Assembly: GCF_030063305.1 (NCBI RefSeq)
Contig: NZ_JASISV010000002.1
Coordinates: 744,001-808,000 of the forward strand
DNA: 64,000 nucleotides
Source: Salinibacterium sp. G-O1
GTDB taxonomy: Bacteria; Actinomycetota; Actinomycetes; Actinomycetales; Microbacteriaceae
Reading direction: 5' to 3'
The notes beneath the pieces are model-generated. The model had not been told where the DNA came from, searched no databases, and saw only the letters and a program-made list of their open reading frames with translations. Positions 34,659 to 45,241 of this stretch are shown here, piece by piece; the stretch's first letter is position 1; each line of letters begins with the position of its first letter. Made by a program: the position numbers and the translations under genes.

Positions 34659-34760
34659 GCCGGGCCTCCCTGCCGTTCTGTATAAATCATATGGAAGCAG
34701 ATGTCTTAATCATTCCCGGGATGTTACGGTCGTGTCACGAATCGATCATTCGAGGAGACC

Positions 34761-35492
34761 GTGCCTACGCCCCATCGCCCCGCTACAGCTGCACGTGCCG
34801 CCGTTTTCGCGCCACTTGCCGGTGGTGGGCGCGCAGAACTCGTGGCGCAACGCCTCACCGACGCGATCGAGCTGGGCCTCCTTTCCCATGGCGAGAAGCT
34901 TCCGAGCGAAGCGGACATGGCGCGTCAGTTCGGCGTGGCGACCGTGACGGCTCGCGAGGCGCTCGAAGCCCTTCGATCCCGCGGACTGGTCGAAACGCGA
35001 CGGGGCCGAGACGGAGGAAGCTTCGTGACGTCGGGCGCTCAGGCCCGATCCGGGATCGCGGCTCGCGTGGAGGCACTCTCCAGAGTCGAGATTCGCGACA
35101 TGGCCGCCTATTACTCCGCCATCGCCACGATGGCCGCTGAGCTTGCCGCCGACCGCGCGACAGCGGACGATGTCGCCCACCTGCGAGAGCTTGTCACGGC
35201 AACCGATATCGAAAGCGACGCGTCCTCCCGTCGGGGCGAGGCCGCCTTCCGACTCGAGATCGCAGCACTGTCGCAATCGGCGCGACTGGTGGCAGAAGAG
35301 TTGCGGCTGCAGGCGGAGTTCGCTCCGCTGTTGTGGCTGAGCCTGAAGGAACAGCCCCATCGCGACCTCAGCAGGGAATCGCACCTCGCCGTTGTGGCTG
35401 CCATCGAAGAATTCGATGGAGGATTGGCCAGACAGCTCACCGCGCGGCACATCATGCACTCCGTAGAGTGGCTGCTGGAGGCGAAAGGATGA
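34761..35492 (+). CDS. FadR-type GntR transcriptional regulator
   Basis: A 243-residue regulator. The winged helix-turn-helix covers about residues 25-95 (EKLPSEADMARQFGVATVTA, GLVETRRGRDGGSFV), followed by an all-helical FCD-like effector domain ending HIMHSVEWLLEAKG. GTG 34761 has GAGGAG 5 nt upstream. It is divergent from the polyamine-type transport operon, the likely target. Its stop overlaps the Cache-like gene (ATGA), so the two are made together. Confidence 0.92.
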   Translation: MPTPHRPATAARAAVFAPLAGGGRAELVAQRLTDAIELGLLSHGEKLPSEADMARQFGVATVTAREALEALRSRGLVETRRGRDGGSFVTSGAQARSGIAARVEALSRVEIRDMAAYYSAIATMAAELAADRATADDVAHLRELVTATDIESDASSRRGEAAFRLEIAALSQSARLVAEELRLQAEFAPLLWLSLKEQPHRDLSRESHLAVVAAIEEFDGGLARQLTARHIMHSVEWLLEAKG

Positions 35493-36205
35493 TCGTGGAA
35501 CGTGTTGACGACGTAGCGGCGACCGCTATGAGCGACGTCTTCGATTCCGTATTCGCCCTGATCGACGACTGGCGGGCAGCGGTCGGGCATGCGCTGGTCG
35601 AACGCAACGGCGTGGTCACCGCAGCAGAGATCGATCACATCACCGGGCAACTCGTCGTACCCCGCCTCTCTCACCATAAGGCCCTGATCATCGGCGGAGG
35701 TTTTGTCGCGGCGCGAGGATTCCTTGCTGACACCGACTGGCACCTGGCGTGGTGGCTGGGCAGCGGCAATACCTTCCGTGCGGAACCGGACAATCCGATC
35801 CCCCGTCGCCTGCAGGCGGAAGAGGATCCCACCTCTGACACGTTCCGCGACTACACGGCCCTCGAATGGTGGCGAGTACCTGCCGCGACCATGGCGCGCC
35901 ACATCACCGGGCCCTACGTCGACTACCTCTGCACCGACGAGTACACCCTCACCCTCACGATGCCGGTCAGCTTCCGCGGCGCGATGGTCGGTGTAGTGGG
36001 AGCAGACCTTTTCGTCAGCGATGTCGAACGAGCCCTGCTGCCAGCGCTGCGTTCGATCGGAGCGCCCGCCACCCTCATCAACGCCTCCCGTCGCATCGTC
36101 GTATCGACAGACCCACACCGGCCGACCGGCACGATCCTGCGCGAGCACGTGGGCACCGCAGAACTGGCCTGCGGCGACACCGGCCTGCTGCTCGTCGTCG
36201 ATTGA
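35489..36205 (+). CDS. Cache-domain-like sensor protein without membrane anchor
   Basis: A 238-residue protein starting at ATG 35489, which overlaps the GntR gene stop. About residues 55-190 look like a PAS-like Cache sensor domain: FLADTDWHLAWWLGSG, FRDYTALEWWRVPAATMARH, GPYVDYLCTDEYTLTLTMPV. No signal peptide or membrane segment is visible, unusual for Cache domains, which normally sit outside the membrane. With its regulator and transport neighbours it may bind the imported amine inside the cell. The frame is open upstream of this start, but that part lies within the GntR gene. Confidence 0.8.
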   Translation: MIVERVDDVAATAMSDVFDSVFALIDDWRAAVGHALVERNGVVTAAEIDHITGQLVVPRLSHHKALIIGGGFVAARGFLADTDWHLAWWLGSGNTFRAEPDNPIPRRLQAEEDPTSDTFRDYTALEWWRVPAATMARHITGPYVDYLCTDEYTLTLTMPVSFRGAMVGVVGADLFVSDVERALLPALRSIGAPATLINASRRIVVSTDPHRPTGTILREHVGTAELACGDTGLLLVVD

Positions 36206-36224
36206 GCCATCGGTGGTTGCGCTT

Positions 36225-36731
36225 CTAGTCGAGAAGTGCGAGCAGTTTCGAGACGGTCCTGAGGTTTCTGGCTGTGGAATCCCGGCCGACTTGGCGCCAG
36301 AATGCCGGCTTCAACCTCGTGTGCGAAACGCCGTCTGGCAGGTACTGGTACACGGCCTCAGCCCCGACGGCGACGAGCTCTGAGCCGAGATCGTCTGGCA
36401 CGCTGACCTCGTCCGGCACGGTGCTCATGAAGGTGATTGTGAGTCGCGACTCGTCGCCGGTGAACGGGAATGCGTCGGCGATCCGGCGAAATTGCACCGC
36501 ATCGACAATCAGGATGCTGGTGGTGACCCCGGTCTCGTCGGCGACGCGCTGCTGGAGGGCCGCCGCATCCACCTTGCCCCTGAAAACCACGTTGCCGCTG
36601 TTGAGCAGCGTGACCACCTCCGTCGCTCCCGCCTCCTCGAACGCGGAGCGCAGCAGCGCCATCGGCACCTTCGTCGTTGGCCCGACGTTGATTCCCCTCA
36701 GGAGTGCGACAGATCGCGAGGCCGGACTCAT
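36225..36731 (-). CDS. DUF1697-family protein
   Basis: A 168-residue soluble protein with the family start SVALLRGINVGPTTKVPMAL and TLLNSGNVVFRGK. DUF1697 proteins are widespread and uncharacterised. ATG 36731 overlaps the end of the upstream glycosyltransferase gene by 4 bp (ATGA), so it is translated from that mRNA. Convergent with the Cache-like gene. No function can be stated. Confidence 0.92.
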   Translation of the reverse strand: MSPASRSVALLRGINVGPTTKVPMALLRSAFEEAGATEVVTLLNSGNVVFRGKVDAAALQQRVADETGVTTSILIVDAVQFRRIADAFPFTGDESRLTITFMSTVPDEVSVPDDLGSELVAVGAEAVYQYLPDGVSHTRLKPAFWRQVGRDSTARNLRTVSKLLALLD

Positions 36732-37576
36732 TCCGGTGACTCTGCGTCGTCTCGTCGCTGCTCGTTGGCCTCTCTGAACAATTCACCGGCTCGCATGGCC
36801 TTCAGCGCGGGATATGCCGACATCAGCACTGCCATCGGGGCGCGCAGTGCGATGTTGTGAACGTTGTGCTTCTGGTAGGTGCGCTCGAAACGCATCACAT
36901 AGTCGTAAAACTCGCGCGGATTGTCGTCGAGGCGCCGGGCCGACATCCCGGTGACCATCTCGGAGGAGTATGCGACCTTCTGGGCATGCTCGTGCAGGTG
37001 GATCGACAAGTCGATGTCCTCATGGAGTTCGTCATCGGGATCGAGGCACGCCTCAGATCCGATCAGCTGCCAGGCCGTAGCACGCAGTGCCATATTGCTG
37101 CCGAACAGCAGGTGGTAGTCCTGCGCCAGAACGATCAGAGCCCGTCGGACAGCGTCATCGGCGATGGCGCCGAACCGACGCAGGGGCATGTCGTAGTAGA
37201 TCACCGGTCCGGTGCACGCCGCGACCTCCGGGTCAGCGAAAGCCTTCTGAACCTCCTCTACCCAGGTCGGCTCGAGCACCGAATCCGAATCGATGCGGCC
37301 CAGGATGTCGCCGTGCGCGTGGTCAAGGCCGAAGTTGCGGGTGGGGATGATCCCCTGCGCCTCCTGCTGCTGGAGGTAAATGAGCGGTGCCTCGGGAAAC
37401 GCGACCTGCAGCGCCTTGACGACGGCGGCTGTGCCATCCGTCGACATGTTGTCCACGACGATCACCTCGAACGCGGGCACGGTCTGCTCGAGCGCGGCAA
37501 GCACGCACGCCTTAATGGTGTGTTCTTCGTTCCACGCCGGGATGACGATCGAGACGGTCGGTCGAGGCGAATCCAT
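36728..37576 (-). CDS. family-2 glycosyltransferase
   Basis: A 282-residue GT-A glycosyltransferase: N-terminal nucleotide-binding sequence VSIVIPAWNEEHTIKACV, VVDNMSTDGT, the metal-binding DSDS (GRIDSDSVLEPTWV) and EDIDLSIHLHEHA as the probable base region. No membrane segments, so it works at the cytoplasmic face, perhaps on a lipid-linked acceptor. ATG 37576 follows TAGGTT by exactly 6 nt (leaderless). It forms a two-gene unit with the DUF1697 protein. Confidence 0.92.
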   Translation of the reverse strand: MDSPRPTVSIVIPAWNEEHTIKACVLAALEQTVPAFEVIVVDNMSTDGTAAVVKALQVAFPEAPLIYLQQQEAQGIIPTRNFGLDHAHGDILGRIDSDSVLEPTWVEEVQKAFADPEVAACTGPVIYYDMPLRRFGAIADDAVRRALIVLAQDYHLLFGSNMALRATAWQLIGSEACLDPDDELHEDIDLSIHLHEHAQKVAYSSEMVTGMSARRLDDNPREFYDYVMRFERTYQKHNVHNIALRAPMAVLMSAYPALKAMRAGELFREANEQRRDDAESPE

Positions 37577-37582
37577 GCTGCC

Positions 37583-37588
37583 AACCTA
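37583..37588 (-). promoter_or_regulatory. -10 box of the glycosyltransferase gene (leaderless)
   Basis: TAGGTT on the minus strand ends exactly 6 nt before ATG 37576. Confidence 0.6.
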
Positions 37589-37791
37589 CCGGAGGGGCCC
37601 ATTTTCGGCCCAAGCCTGACCTTTACCCCGTGATCAGATTTTGCGCAACCCCCCACCGAGCCATTCCCGCGTGTTGCCTGCAAACGAATACCACTTCGCC
37701 AACGGGGCCGGCCCTCTTCTCTCACTCCGGTAGCGTTAACGCCCATGACTCCCCCGCAGCACCACACTCATTCCTTTCGGTCGACTGAGTC

Positions 37792-39906
37792 ATGGTAGAA
37801 AGCTGGCCAGGGACGGCCTATCCTCTTGGCGCCACCTTTGACGGCAGCGGAACGAATTTCGCTCTGTTCAGCGAGGCCGCTGAAAGAGTCGAGCTGTGCC
37901 TCTTCAACGACGGGGAAGAGATCCGCGTCCCCTTGACCGAGGTCGATGCCTTCATCTGGCACGCCTACCTGCCGACGGTGCAGGCCGGGCAGTTGTACGG
38001 GTACCGCGTTTATGGCGACTACGACCCCGAGAACGGGTCGCGCGCCAACGGGTCAAAACTGCTGCTCGATCCGTACGCCAAGGCCACCAGCGGTGACATC
38101 GACTGGGATCAGTCTCTGTTCTCCTACAACTTCGGCGACGAAGATTCCGTGAACAATGACGACTCAGCCAGTCACATGATGCTCGGCGTCGTGGTGAACC
38201 CCTACTTCGACTGGTCGGGCGAATCGTCACCGAACATCGCCTACAACGACACCGTGATCTACGAGGCGCACGTCAAGGGTCTCACCGCAACACATCCCGA
38301 TATCCCCGAGGAGCAGCGCGGAACCTACTCGGCCATCGCGCATCCGGCCATCATCGAGCACCTCCAAAAACTCGGAATCACCGCCATTGAATTGATGCCC
38401 GTGCACCAGTTCGTCAACGACTCGGTACTTCAGGATCAGGGCCTGTCGAACTACTGGGGCTACAACACGATCGGGTTCTTCGCTCCGCACGCCGCATACT
38501 CGTCGACCGGCGATCGTGGCCAGCAGGTGCTCGAGTTCAAGAGCATGGTGCGTGCCCTGCACCATGCCGGCATCGAAGTGATTCTCGATGTGGTCTACAA
38601 CCACACGGCAGAGGGAAACCACCTCGGGCCCACGATCTCGTTCAGGGGCATCGACAACGCCGCTTACTACCGCCTCGTCGACGACGACCAGAAGCACTAC
38701 ATGGACTACACGGGCACCGGAAACTCGTTCAACGTGCGGCACCCTCATTCGCTGCAGCTGATCATGGATTCCCTGCGCTACTGGGTCACCGAGATGCACG
38801 TCGACGGATTCAGGTTCGACCTCGCCTCCACCCTCGCCCGCGAGTTCTACGACGTCGACAAACTCTCGACCTTCTTCGAGCTGGTGCAGCAGGATCCGGT
38901 GGTCTCGCAGGTGAAACTGATCGCCGAGCCCTGGGATATCGGCCCGGGCGGCTATCAGGTGGGCAACTTCCCTCCGCAGTGGACCGAGTGGAACGGAAAG
39001 TACCGCGACACCGTCCGCGACTTCTGGCGGGGCGAACCCGCCACCCTCGGCGAGTTCGTGAGCCGCTTGAGCGGATCACCCGAGCTTTATGAAACGTCGG
39101 GGCGACGCCCGGTGGCATCCATCAACTTCGTTACAGCGCACGATGGGTTCACCATGCGCGACCTCGTGTCGTACAACGAGAAGAACAACCAGGCGAACGG
39201 CGAGAACAACAACGACGGCGAGTCACACAACCGCTCGTGGAACAGCGGAGTCGAGGGCGAGACTAAGAACCGCGCTGTGCTCGCGATCCGGGCCCGTCAG
39301 CAGCGCAACTTCATCACCACACTGTTCCTCTCGCAGGGCGTGCCCATGCTGCTTCACGGTGACGAGATGGGTCGCACGCAGCGCGGGAATAACAACACAT
39401 ACGCACAGGACTCCGAGCTGAGCTGGGTGAACTGGGCGGAGGCTGACGAGTCGTTGGTCGCCTTCACGTCGATGGTCGCCGCGCTGCGGGCGAATCATCC
39501 GGTCTTCCGCCGGAAGCGATTCTTCACGGGTCGCCCGGTGAAGCGTGCCGAGGGCGAGCCATTGATGGATGTCGAGTGGCTGTCGACTGACGCGACCGCG
39601 ATGACTGACGAGCATTGGGAATCCGACTACGTCAAGTCGCTCGGCATGTTCCTGAACGGTGACGGTATCAGGGGCCGGGATGCCCGGGGCCAGGACATCA
39701 CCGACGCGAACTTCCTGCTGTACTTCAATGCGTCAGAAGAGGGAGTCACGTTTCAGCTGCCGTCAGCGGAATACGGCGCCAAATGGGATCTCGTGCTCGA
39801 CACCACCACCGCGAAAGCTCCCAAGGGTGTCTTCGCTGCTGGCGGGTCGATCACCGTTGGCGGACGCGCGATCATGGTGTTGTGCGCACGTAAGGAGACC
39901 TCCTGA
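37792..39906 (+). CDS. glgX: glycogen debranching enzyme GlgX/TreX
   Basis: A 704-residue GH13 debranching enzyme that hydrolyses alpha-1,6 branches of glycogen to release linear malto-oligosaccharides. An N-terminal CBM48-like domain ([19 protein letters not shown]) precedes the TIM barrel. Catalytic motifs: [19 protein letters not shown] (nucleophile Asp), LIAEPWD (acid Glu) and FVTAHDGFT. Length is typical. It is first in a glgX-treY-treZ operon: its linear products feed TreY. The ribosome site before ATG 37792 is weak. Confidence 0.96.
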   Translation: MVESWPGTAYPLGATFDGSGTNFALFSEAAERVELCLFNDGEEIRVPLTEVDAFIWHAYLPTVQAGQLYGYRVYGDYDPENGSRANGSKLLLDPYAKATSGDIDWDQSLFSYNFGDEDSVNNDDSASHMMLGVVVNPYFDWSGESSPNIAYNDTVIYEAHVKGLTATHPDIPEEQRGTYSAIAHPAIIEHLQKLGITAIELMPVHQFVNDSVLQDQGLSNYWGYNTIGFFAPHAAYSSTGDRGQQVLEFKSMVRALHHAGIEVILDVVYNHTAEGNHLGPTISFRGIDNAAYYRLVDDDQKHYMDYTGTGNSFNVRHPHSLQLIMDSLRYWVTEMHVDGFRFDLASTLAREFYDVDKLSTFFELVQQDPVVSQVKLIAEPWDIGPGGYQVGNFPPQWTEWNGKYRDTVRDFWRGEPATLGEFVSRLSGSPELYETSGRRPVASINFVTAHDGFTMRDLVSYNEKNNQANGENNNDGESHNRSWNSGVEGETKNRAVLAIRARQQRNFITTLFLSQGVPMLLHGDEMGRTQRGNNNTYAQDSELSWVNWAEADESLVAFTSMVAALRANHPVFRRKRFFTGRPVKRAEGEPLMDVEWLSTDATAMTDEHWESDYVKSLGMFLNGDGIRGRDARGQDITDANFLLYFNASEEGVTFQLPSAEYGAKWDLVLDTTTAKAPKGVFAAGGSITVGGRAIMVLCARKETS

Positions 39907-42209
39907 ACATCCCGATCTCGACCTACCGCCTGCAGATCAGAGCTGGCTTCGATCTGGATGCCGCGGCAGAGCTTGTCGACTACCTCGCGCTGCTCGGGGT
40001 GGACTGGGTCTACCTATCGCCGATCCTCGCCGCCGAGCAGGGATCGGACCACGGTTATGACGTCGTGGATCACTCGTTCATCGACGCCTCCCGGGGTGGC
40101 GCGGCGGGGCTCGAAAAGCTGTCCGCCGCTGCGCACTCTCGCGGCATGGGCGTGCTCGTTGACATCGTGCCGAACCATGTGGGGGTTGCGACGCCATCGG
40201 CAAATCCGTGGTGGTGGGATCTCCTGCTGCGAGGCCAGGACTCTCGCTACGCGGAGGCATTCGATGTCGATTGGGATTTCGGAGATTCGCGCATCCGCAT
40301 CCCCGTTCTCGGCGACGAAGACATTCCGCAGCTGTCGATCGTAGATGGGCAGCTCGCCTACTACGACCAGCGGTTCCCCATCGCCGAGGGCACGGCCGAC
40401 GATGGCGCTGACGCCCTCACCGTTCACGACCGGCAGCACTACGAGCTGGTGAACTGGCGCCGCGCCGACGCCGAACTCAACTACCGCAGGTTCTTCGCGG
40501 TGAACTCCCTCGCCGGCATCCGGGTCGAGGTGCCGTGGGTCTTCGACGAGTCACACGCAGAAATCGTCCGCTGGTTCGACGAGAAGCTCGTGGATGGTCT
40601 AAGGGTTGATCATCCGGACGGCGTGCTCGACCCTGGAACCTATCTCGATGACCTTGCCAGGGCAACCGGATCCGCATACGTGCTGGTGGAGAAGATCCTA
40701 GAGGGCAGCGAGCGGATGCCGCCCCATTGGCAGGCCGCAGGAACCACGGGCTACGACGCTCTCGGCGACATCGACCGCGTGCTCGTCGACCCCGCCGGGC
40801 GTCATCGCCTCGACCGGCTCGACGCAAGCATCGACGACGCGCCGAAACAACCCTGGCTCGACCTCATCCATGACACGAAGCGGGCGATCGCCGACGGAAT
40901 CCTGCGATCGGAAATCCTGCGCATCGCCAGGATGCTCGCCGACGAGACAGGTGACCTGACGACGGGACAGGCCGACGACGCTATCGCCGAAATCGCCGCA
41001 TGCTTCCCCGTCTATCGGTCGTACCTGCCGCACGGCATGGAACATTTCGAGGAGGCCCTCGAAGATGCGAGACATCGCCGGCCAGATCTCGACGAGGTTT
41101 TCGACGTGCTGGTTCCGCTGCTGAGCGATCCGTCGAACCCGGCCGCGCAACGCCTGCAGCAGACCACCGGCATGGTCATGGCAAAGGGCGTCGAAGACAC
41201 CGCGTTCTACCGGTATTCCCGGCTCGCATCGCTGACCGAGGTGGGCGGCGATCCTTCCGAGTTCTCCATCACCCTCGACGAGTTTCATTCCCGCCAGGAG
41301 GATCGCCACGCGGTGTTCCCTGCCTCGCTCACGACGCTCAGCACTCACGACACGAAGCGCGGCGAGGATGTTCGGGCACGCATCGATGTGCTCTCGGAGA
41401 TTCCCGGCGAATGGCGGTCAACCCTGACCAGCCTGCGTGAGCTGGCACCACTCGGCGATGGACCACTCGAAAACCTCCTGTGGGAGTCGATCGTCGGTAC
41501 CTGGCCGGCGTCGCGCGAGAGGCTGCATGCCTACGCCGAGAAGGCCGCACGGGAGGCCGGTAACTCCACCGGCTGGGCAGCGCCCGACGAAGATTTCGAG
41601 CTGAGGATGCACGCGCTCATCGACAGCGCATTCGACAACCCGGCCGCGGCGGAGCAGCTCGCGGCCATCGTCGAGCGGGTGTCGCAGCCAGGGTGGTCCA
41701 ACTCCCTGGCGGCCAAGCTCATCCAGTTGACCGCACCTGGGGTGCCCGACGTTTATCAGGGCAGCGAACTGTGGGAGACCTCGCTCGTCGATCCAGACAA
41801 CCGCCGGACTGTCGACTTCGGCCTGCGTCGGCAGTTGCTGGCCTCGATCGATGGCGGCGAGCATCCACACATCGATGCGACCGGTGCCGCAAAGCTTTTG
41901 GTGACCACCGCCGCTCTGCGGTTGCGCAGGGATCGTGCGGAACTTTTCACGCGCTACGCCCCGATCTCGGCTATTGGTGAGGCAGCCGACCATCTCATCG
42001 CCTTCGACCGCGGCGGTGCCGTGACGCTGGCGACGCGCTTGCCGATCGGGCTCGACGCTCGCGGTGGGTGGGGATCGACCACCGTGTTGTTGGCGCAGCG
42101 ACCTATTGTTGACGTGATCACGGGAGCCGAATACGAGGGCGGCGAACTCGAGTTGAGCGTGCTGCTGTCGCAGTATCCGGTTGCGTTGCTCGCAACAAGG
42201 GAGGTCTAG
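39903..42209 (+). CDS. treY: malto-oligosyltrehalose synthase TreY, CUG start
   Basis: A 768-residue GH13 enzyme that isomerises the reducing-end alpha-1,4 bond of a maltodextrin to a trehalose unit. Motifs: [11 protein letters not shown] at the N-terminus, [21 protein letters not shown] (nucleophile Asp), VLVEKILEG (Glu) and [10 protein letters not shown]. The first GTG (39999) would delete the essential first barrel strand. The frame is closed by TAA at 39891-39893, and no ATG/GTG/TTG lies between. CTG 39903 has a perfect AAGGAG 5 nt upstream and overlaps the glgX stop (CTGA). I therefore call CUG initiation. Confidence 0.96.
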   Translation: MNIPISTYRLQIRAGFDLDAAAELVDYLALLGVDWVYLSPILAAEQGSDHGYDVVDHSFIDASRGGAAGLEKLSAAAHSRGMGVLVDIVPNHVGVATPSANPWWWDLLLRGQDSRYAEAFDVDWDFGDSRIRIPVLGDEDIPQLSIVDGQLAYYDQRFPIAEGTADDGADALTVHDRQHYELVNWRRADAELNYRRFFAVNSLAGIRVEVPWVFDESHAEIVRWFDEKLVDGLRVDHPDGVLDPGTYLDDLARATGSAYVLVEKILEGSERMPPHWQAAGTTGYDALGDIDRVLVDPAGRHRLDRLDASIDDAPKQPWLDLIHDTKRAIADGILRSEILRIARMLADETGDLTTGQADDAIAEIAACFPVYRSYLPHGMEHFEEALEDARHRRPDLDEVFDVLVPLLSDPSNPAAQRLQQTTGMVMAKGVEDTAFYRYSRLASLTEVGGDPSEFSITLDEFHSRQEDRHAVFPASLTTLSTHDTKRGEDVRARIDVLSEIPGEWRSTLTSLRELAPLGDGPLENLLWESIVGTWPASRERLHAYAEKAAREAGNSTGWAAPDEDFELRMHALIDSAFDNPAAAEQLAAIVERVSQPGWSNSLAAKLIQLTAPGVPDVYQGSELWETSLVDPDNRRTVDFGLRRQLLASIDGGEHPHIDATGAAKLLVTTAALRLRRDRAELFTRYAPISAIGEAADHLIAFDRGGAVTLATRLPIGLDARGGWGSTTVLLAQRPIVDVITGAEYEGGELELSVLLSQYPVALLATREV

Positions 42210-43934
42210 ATGCCATTCCAGCTATGGGCGCCTCGAGCCCACCGCGTGACGCTCGTGCTCGGGTCACAGAGCGTCAGCCTGGACGCGGTCGGCGACGGCT
42301 GGTGGTCACCCCGTGGACGTGTCGAGTGGGCTGAGGGTCTCGACTACGGCTACCTGATCGATGACGACTCGACTCCGCTGCCAGACCCGCGTTCGCGCAG
42401 GCAGCCGTGGGGAGTTCACGGTCTTTCGCGCACCGTCGATCCGGCCTCGTACGAGTGGTCAGACTCCCAATGGGCGGGCCGCGAGCTCAAGGGCGCCACG
42501 ATCTACGAACTGCACATCGGTACTTACACGCCAGAAGGAACGCTGGATTCCGCCATCGAAAGGCTCGATCATCTGGTCGAACTCGGCATCGATTTCGTTG
42601 AGGTACTCCCGGTCAACGGCTTCAACGGAACGCACAACTGGGGCTACGACGGTGTGCTGTGGTACACGGTGCATGAAGGCTATGGCGGTCCCGCCGCTTA
42701 CCAGCGGTTCGTCGACGCCTGCCATCAGCGGGGGCTCGGCGTCATTCAGGATGTCGTCTACAACCACCTCGGTCCGAGCGGAAACTACCTCCCACGGTTG
42801 GGCCCGTACCTGGACGACGCCAGCTCGAATACGTGGGGTACGACCGTCAATCTGGCCGAGCCGGAGGTGCGCGAGTACATCATCCGCAACGCGCTGATGT
42901 GGATGAACGACTACCACGTCGACGGGCTCAGGCTGGATGCCGTACACGCCCTGGTGGATACGCGAGAGAAGCACCTGCTGGCGGAGCTGGCAGAGCGCAC
43001 CGACAGCCTCAGCGAGGCCATCGGGAGACCGCTCACGCTCATCGCCGAGTCGGACCTCAACGATCCGAAGATGATCACGCCGCGAAGCGAAGGCGGCTAT
43101 GGAATGACAGCGCAATGGAGCGATGACTACCACCACGCCGCGCACGTGAACCTAACCGGGGAGACGAGCGGGTATTACGCCGACTTCGACTCGCTCGAGG
43201 CCCTGGCCAAGACGATGACCCGTGGGTTCTTTCATGATGGAACGTACTCATCCTTCCGGGAGCGCAATCACGGAGTTCCGATAGACCTGAGCGCCGTGCC
43301 GACCTGGCGCCTCGTCACCTTCACCCAGGATCACGACCAGATCGGCAACCGCGCCGTCGGGGACAGACTTACCGCGCAGCTGAATGCGAACCAGCAGGCC
43401 ATCGCGGCGGTGCTGACCCTGCTCGGTCCGTTTACTCCGATGCTGTTCATGGGTGAGGAGTGGGGCGCCACGACTCCGTGGCAGTTCTTCACGTCGCATC
43501 CCGAGCCCGAACTTGGCATCGCGACGGCAGAGGGTCGTATCGCCGAATTCGAGAAAATGGGTTGGGACGCCGCAGTCGTACCCAACCCTCAGGATCTGGC
43601 TACCTTCACGAACTCCCGGCTCGACTGGTCCGAGCTGGAGGAGCCCGCGCACGCACGGATCTTCGCGCTCTACCGCGAGCTCGTGACGTTGCGCCGTGAG
43701 CTGCCGGGGCTGACTGACCCCGACTTCTCCTCCGTCTCCTGCTCCTTTGACGAAGGCGAACGGTGGTTCAGGATGGACCGTCCCGGCGTCAGCGTCGCGA
43801 TCAACTTCTCCGATCAGGACGCCGATGTGCCCGCGCCCGCCGGCACTATCGTGCTGGCCACCTCGGGATCGCCGGAGCACCAGGGTGAGTCGATCCGCCT
43901 CGATGCCCAGAGCGCGGCAGTTCTGCGCACCTGA
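42210..43934 (+). CDS. treZ: malto-oligosyltrehalose trehalohydrolase TreZ
   Basis: A 574-residue GH13 enzyme that releases trehalose from the TreY product. An N-terminal beta domain ([18 protein letters not shown]) precedes the barrel; catalytic motifs are [12 protein letters not shown] (nucleophile), LIAESDLND (acid) and [11 protein letters not shown]. It starts at ATG 42210, the base after the treY stop, with AGGGAGG upstream. Trehalose made by glgX-treY-treZ serves as an osmo- and cold-protectant. Confidence 0.96.
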   Translation: MPFQLWAPRAHRVTLVLGSQSVSLDAVGDGWWSPRGRVEWAEGLDYGYLIDDDSTPLPDPRSRRQPWGVHGLSRTVDPASYEWSDSQWAGRELKGATIYELHIGTYTPEGTLDSAIERLDHLVELGIDFVEVLPVNGFNGTHNWGYDGVLWYTVHEGYGGPAAYQRFVDACHQRGLGVIQDVVYNHLGPSGNYLPRLGPYLDDASSNTWGTTVNLAEPEVREYIIRNALMWMNDYHVDGLRLDAVHALVDTREKHLLAELAERTDSLSEAIGRPLTLIAESDLNDPKMITPRSEGGYGMTAQWSDDYHHAAHVNLTGETSGYYADFDSLEALAKTMTRGFFHDGTYSSFRERNHGVPIDLSAVPTWRLVTFTQDHDQIGNRAVGDRLTAQLNANQQAIAAVLTLLGPFTPMLFMGEEWGATTPWQFFTSHPEPELGIATAEGRIAEFEKMGWDAAVVPNPQDLATFTNSRLDWSELEEPAHARIFALYRELVTLRRELPGLTDPDFSSVSCSFDEGERWFRMDRPGVSVAINFSDQDADVPAPAGTIVLATSGSPEHQGESIRLDAQSAAVLRT

Positions 43935-43940
43935 ATCCCG

Positions 43941-43954
43941 TCGGGACGTCCCGA
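43941..43954. repeat. perfect 14-bp palindrome after treZ
   Basis: TCGGGACGTCCCGA begins 6 bp after the treZ stop. It has no loop and no T run, so it is more like a protein site for the following gene than a terminator, but either is possible. Confidence 0.35.
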
Positions 43955-44045
43955 TCGTACTCCTGCGTCATAAAGTGTCAAGACGTTTACTTGGTGGCGT
44001 TTCGGTGGTCGAATGGGTTCGCACCCCCGACCGAAAGGCGAATCA

Positions 44046-44327
44046 GTGTCGATTAGCGAACTCCCCCACGCAACGTCCCACGCTCGAGGTACTGCCTCGG
44101 CAACGCAACCCCGCCCCAGGCAAGAGGAACCTTCGATCGCGCTCTTACGCGACGATGTCTATGCCGTCCTCGATGAACACACCACCATGGGGTTCGTCGA
44201 ACGTATCGAGAACGTCTACGTCGCGATGGCGGGCGACCGTCAGCTCAAGGCCGTTGAGATCGGCCAATCCCTCTCGTGGGACGTCGCCGTCGAGATGGTG
44301 TGCATAGCGTACCGACGCCGCCACTAA
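44046..44327 (+). CDS. small conserved protein of unknown function
   Basis: A 93-residue protein from GTG 44046, with AAAGG 8 nt upstream. The first 35 residues look disordered (HATSHARGTASATQPRPRQE). The rest is a compact region, DVYAVLDEHTTMGFVERIEN and AVEIGQSLSWDVAVEMV. No membrane segment. It is single and I cannot assign a function. Confidence 0.75.
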   Translation: MSISELPHATSHARGTASATQPRPRQEEPSIALLRDDVYAVLDEHTTMGFVERIENVYVAMAGDRQLKAVEIGQSLSWDVAVEMVCIAYRRRH

Positions 44328-44353
44328 CGCAGGGTGTTCGACGACGGCCGCGG

Positions 44354-45187
44354 TCAGGTCGTGACGAAGTCGATGAGCTGCTCGACCCTGCCCAGCAACT
44401 GCGGCTCGAGATCGGCGTAGCTGTCCACCCTCGAAAGGATGTGTTGCCACGCGCGGGCAATGTCGGCTTGCTCTGCGTGCGGCCAGCCCATCGCCTCGCA
44501 CACACCGTGCTTCCACTCTGTTCCTCGCGGGATTACGGGCCACGCTTTCATTCCAAGCCGTGCTGGTTTCACCGCCTGCCAGACGTCGATGAAGGGATGT
44601 CCGACCACGAGGACGTGCTCGCGTGAAGTGCCCCGGTTGACGGCATCCGCGATTCGTGATTCTTTCGACCCGGCGACCAGATGGTCGACCAGCACCCCGA
44701 CCTTGCGCCCAGGACCCGGAGCGAAGTCACGGATAATCGCTTCGAGATCGTCCACCCCGGCGAGATACTCCACCACCACACCCTCGATGCGGAGGTCGTG
44801 ACCCCAGACCTTCTCGACGAGTTCGGCGTCATGGCGACCCTCGACGAAAATACGACTCGGAAGTGCAACTTTGGCCCGATGTCCCTCGACGGCAACCGAA
44901 CCGGATGCGCTTCGCATCGCCGGCTGAGCCTTCGGCGCAGGACGCACCAGCTTCACGGGAGCGCCATCGACGAGGTAACCGGCACCGAGTGTGAAGGTGC
45001 GGATAGCACCCACACGATCCTCGAGTTCGATCATGCCGTTGGCATAGGCGACGATCGCGCCAACGAAGCCCGTGCCGGTCTCTTCCAGAACGAGACCGCG
45101 TTCGATCGCGAGTTCTGGAATAGGAGCGGGGCCCCGCTGTTTCTTGAACCCCGCGAGAACATTATTGCCGTACCGGTCGTCACTCAC
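44354..45187 (-). CDS. DUF3097-family protein
   Basis: A 277-residue cytoplasmic protein typical of Actinobacteria. Recognisable family sequence: RYGNNVLAGF at the N-terminus, IFVEGRHDAELVEKVWGHDL (TOPRIM-like; Glu of VEGRHDAEL) and KVGVLVDHLVAGSKE (Asp). These suggest a Toprim metal-binding fold and possibly action on nucleic acids, an inference from the motif. GTG 45187 follows TAGCCT by exactly 6 nt (leaderless). Confidence 0.92.
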   Translation of the reverse strand: MSDDRYGNNVLAGFKKQRGPAPIPELAIERGLVLEETGTGFVGAIVAYANGMIELEDRVGAIRTFTLGAGYLVDGAPVKLVRPAPKAQPAMRSASGSVAVEGHRAKVALPSRIFVEGRHDAELVEKVWGHDLRIEGVVVEYLAGVDDLEAIIRDFAPGPGRKVGVLVDHLVAGSKESRIADAVNRGTSREHVLVVGHPFIDVWQAVKPARLGMKAWPVIPRGTEWKHGVCEAMGWPHAEQADIARAWQHILSRVDSYADLEPQLLGRVEQLIDFVTT

Positions 45188-45193
45188 CGGTCG

Positions 45194-45199
45194 AGGCTA
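45194..45199 (-). promoter_or_regulatory. -10 box of the DUF3097 gene (leaderless)
   Basis: TAGCCT on the minus strand ends exactly 6 nt before GTG 45187. Confidence 0.55.
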
Positions 45200-45241
45200 A
45201 CCGACAGCCCGCTGCAATCGACGGAGACCCACCGCTCATGC

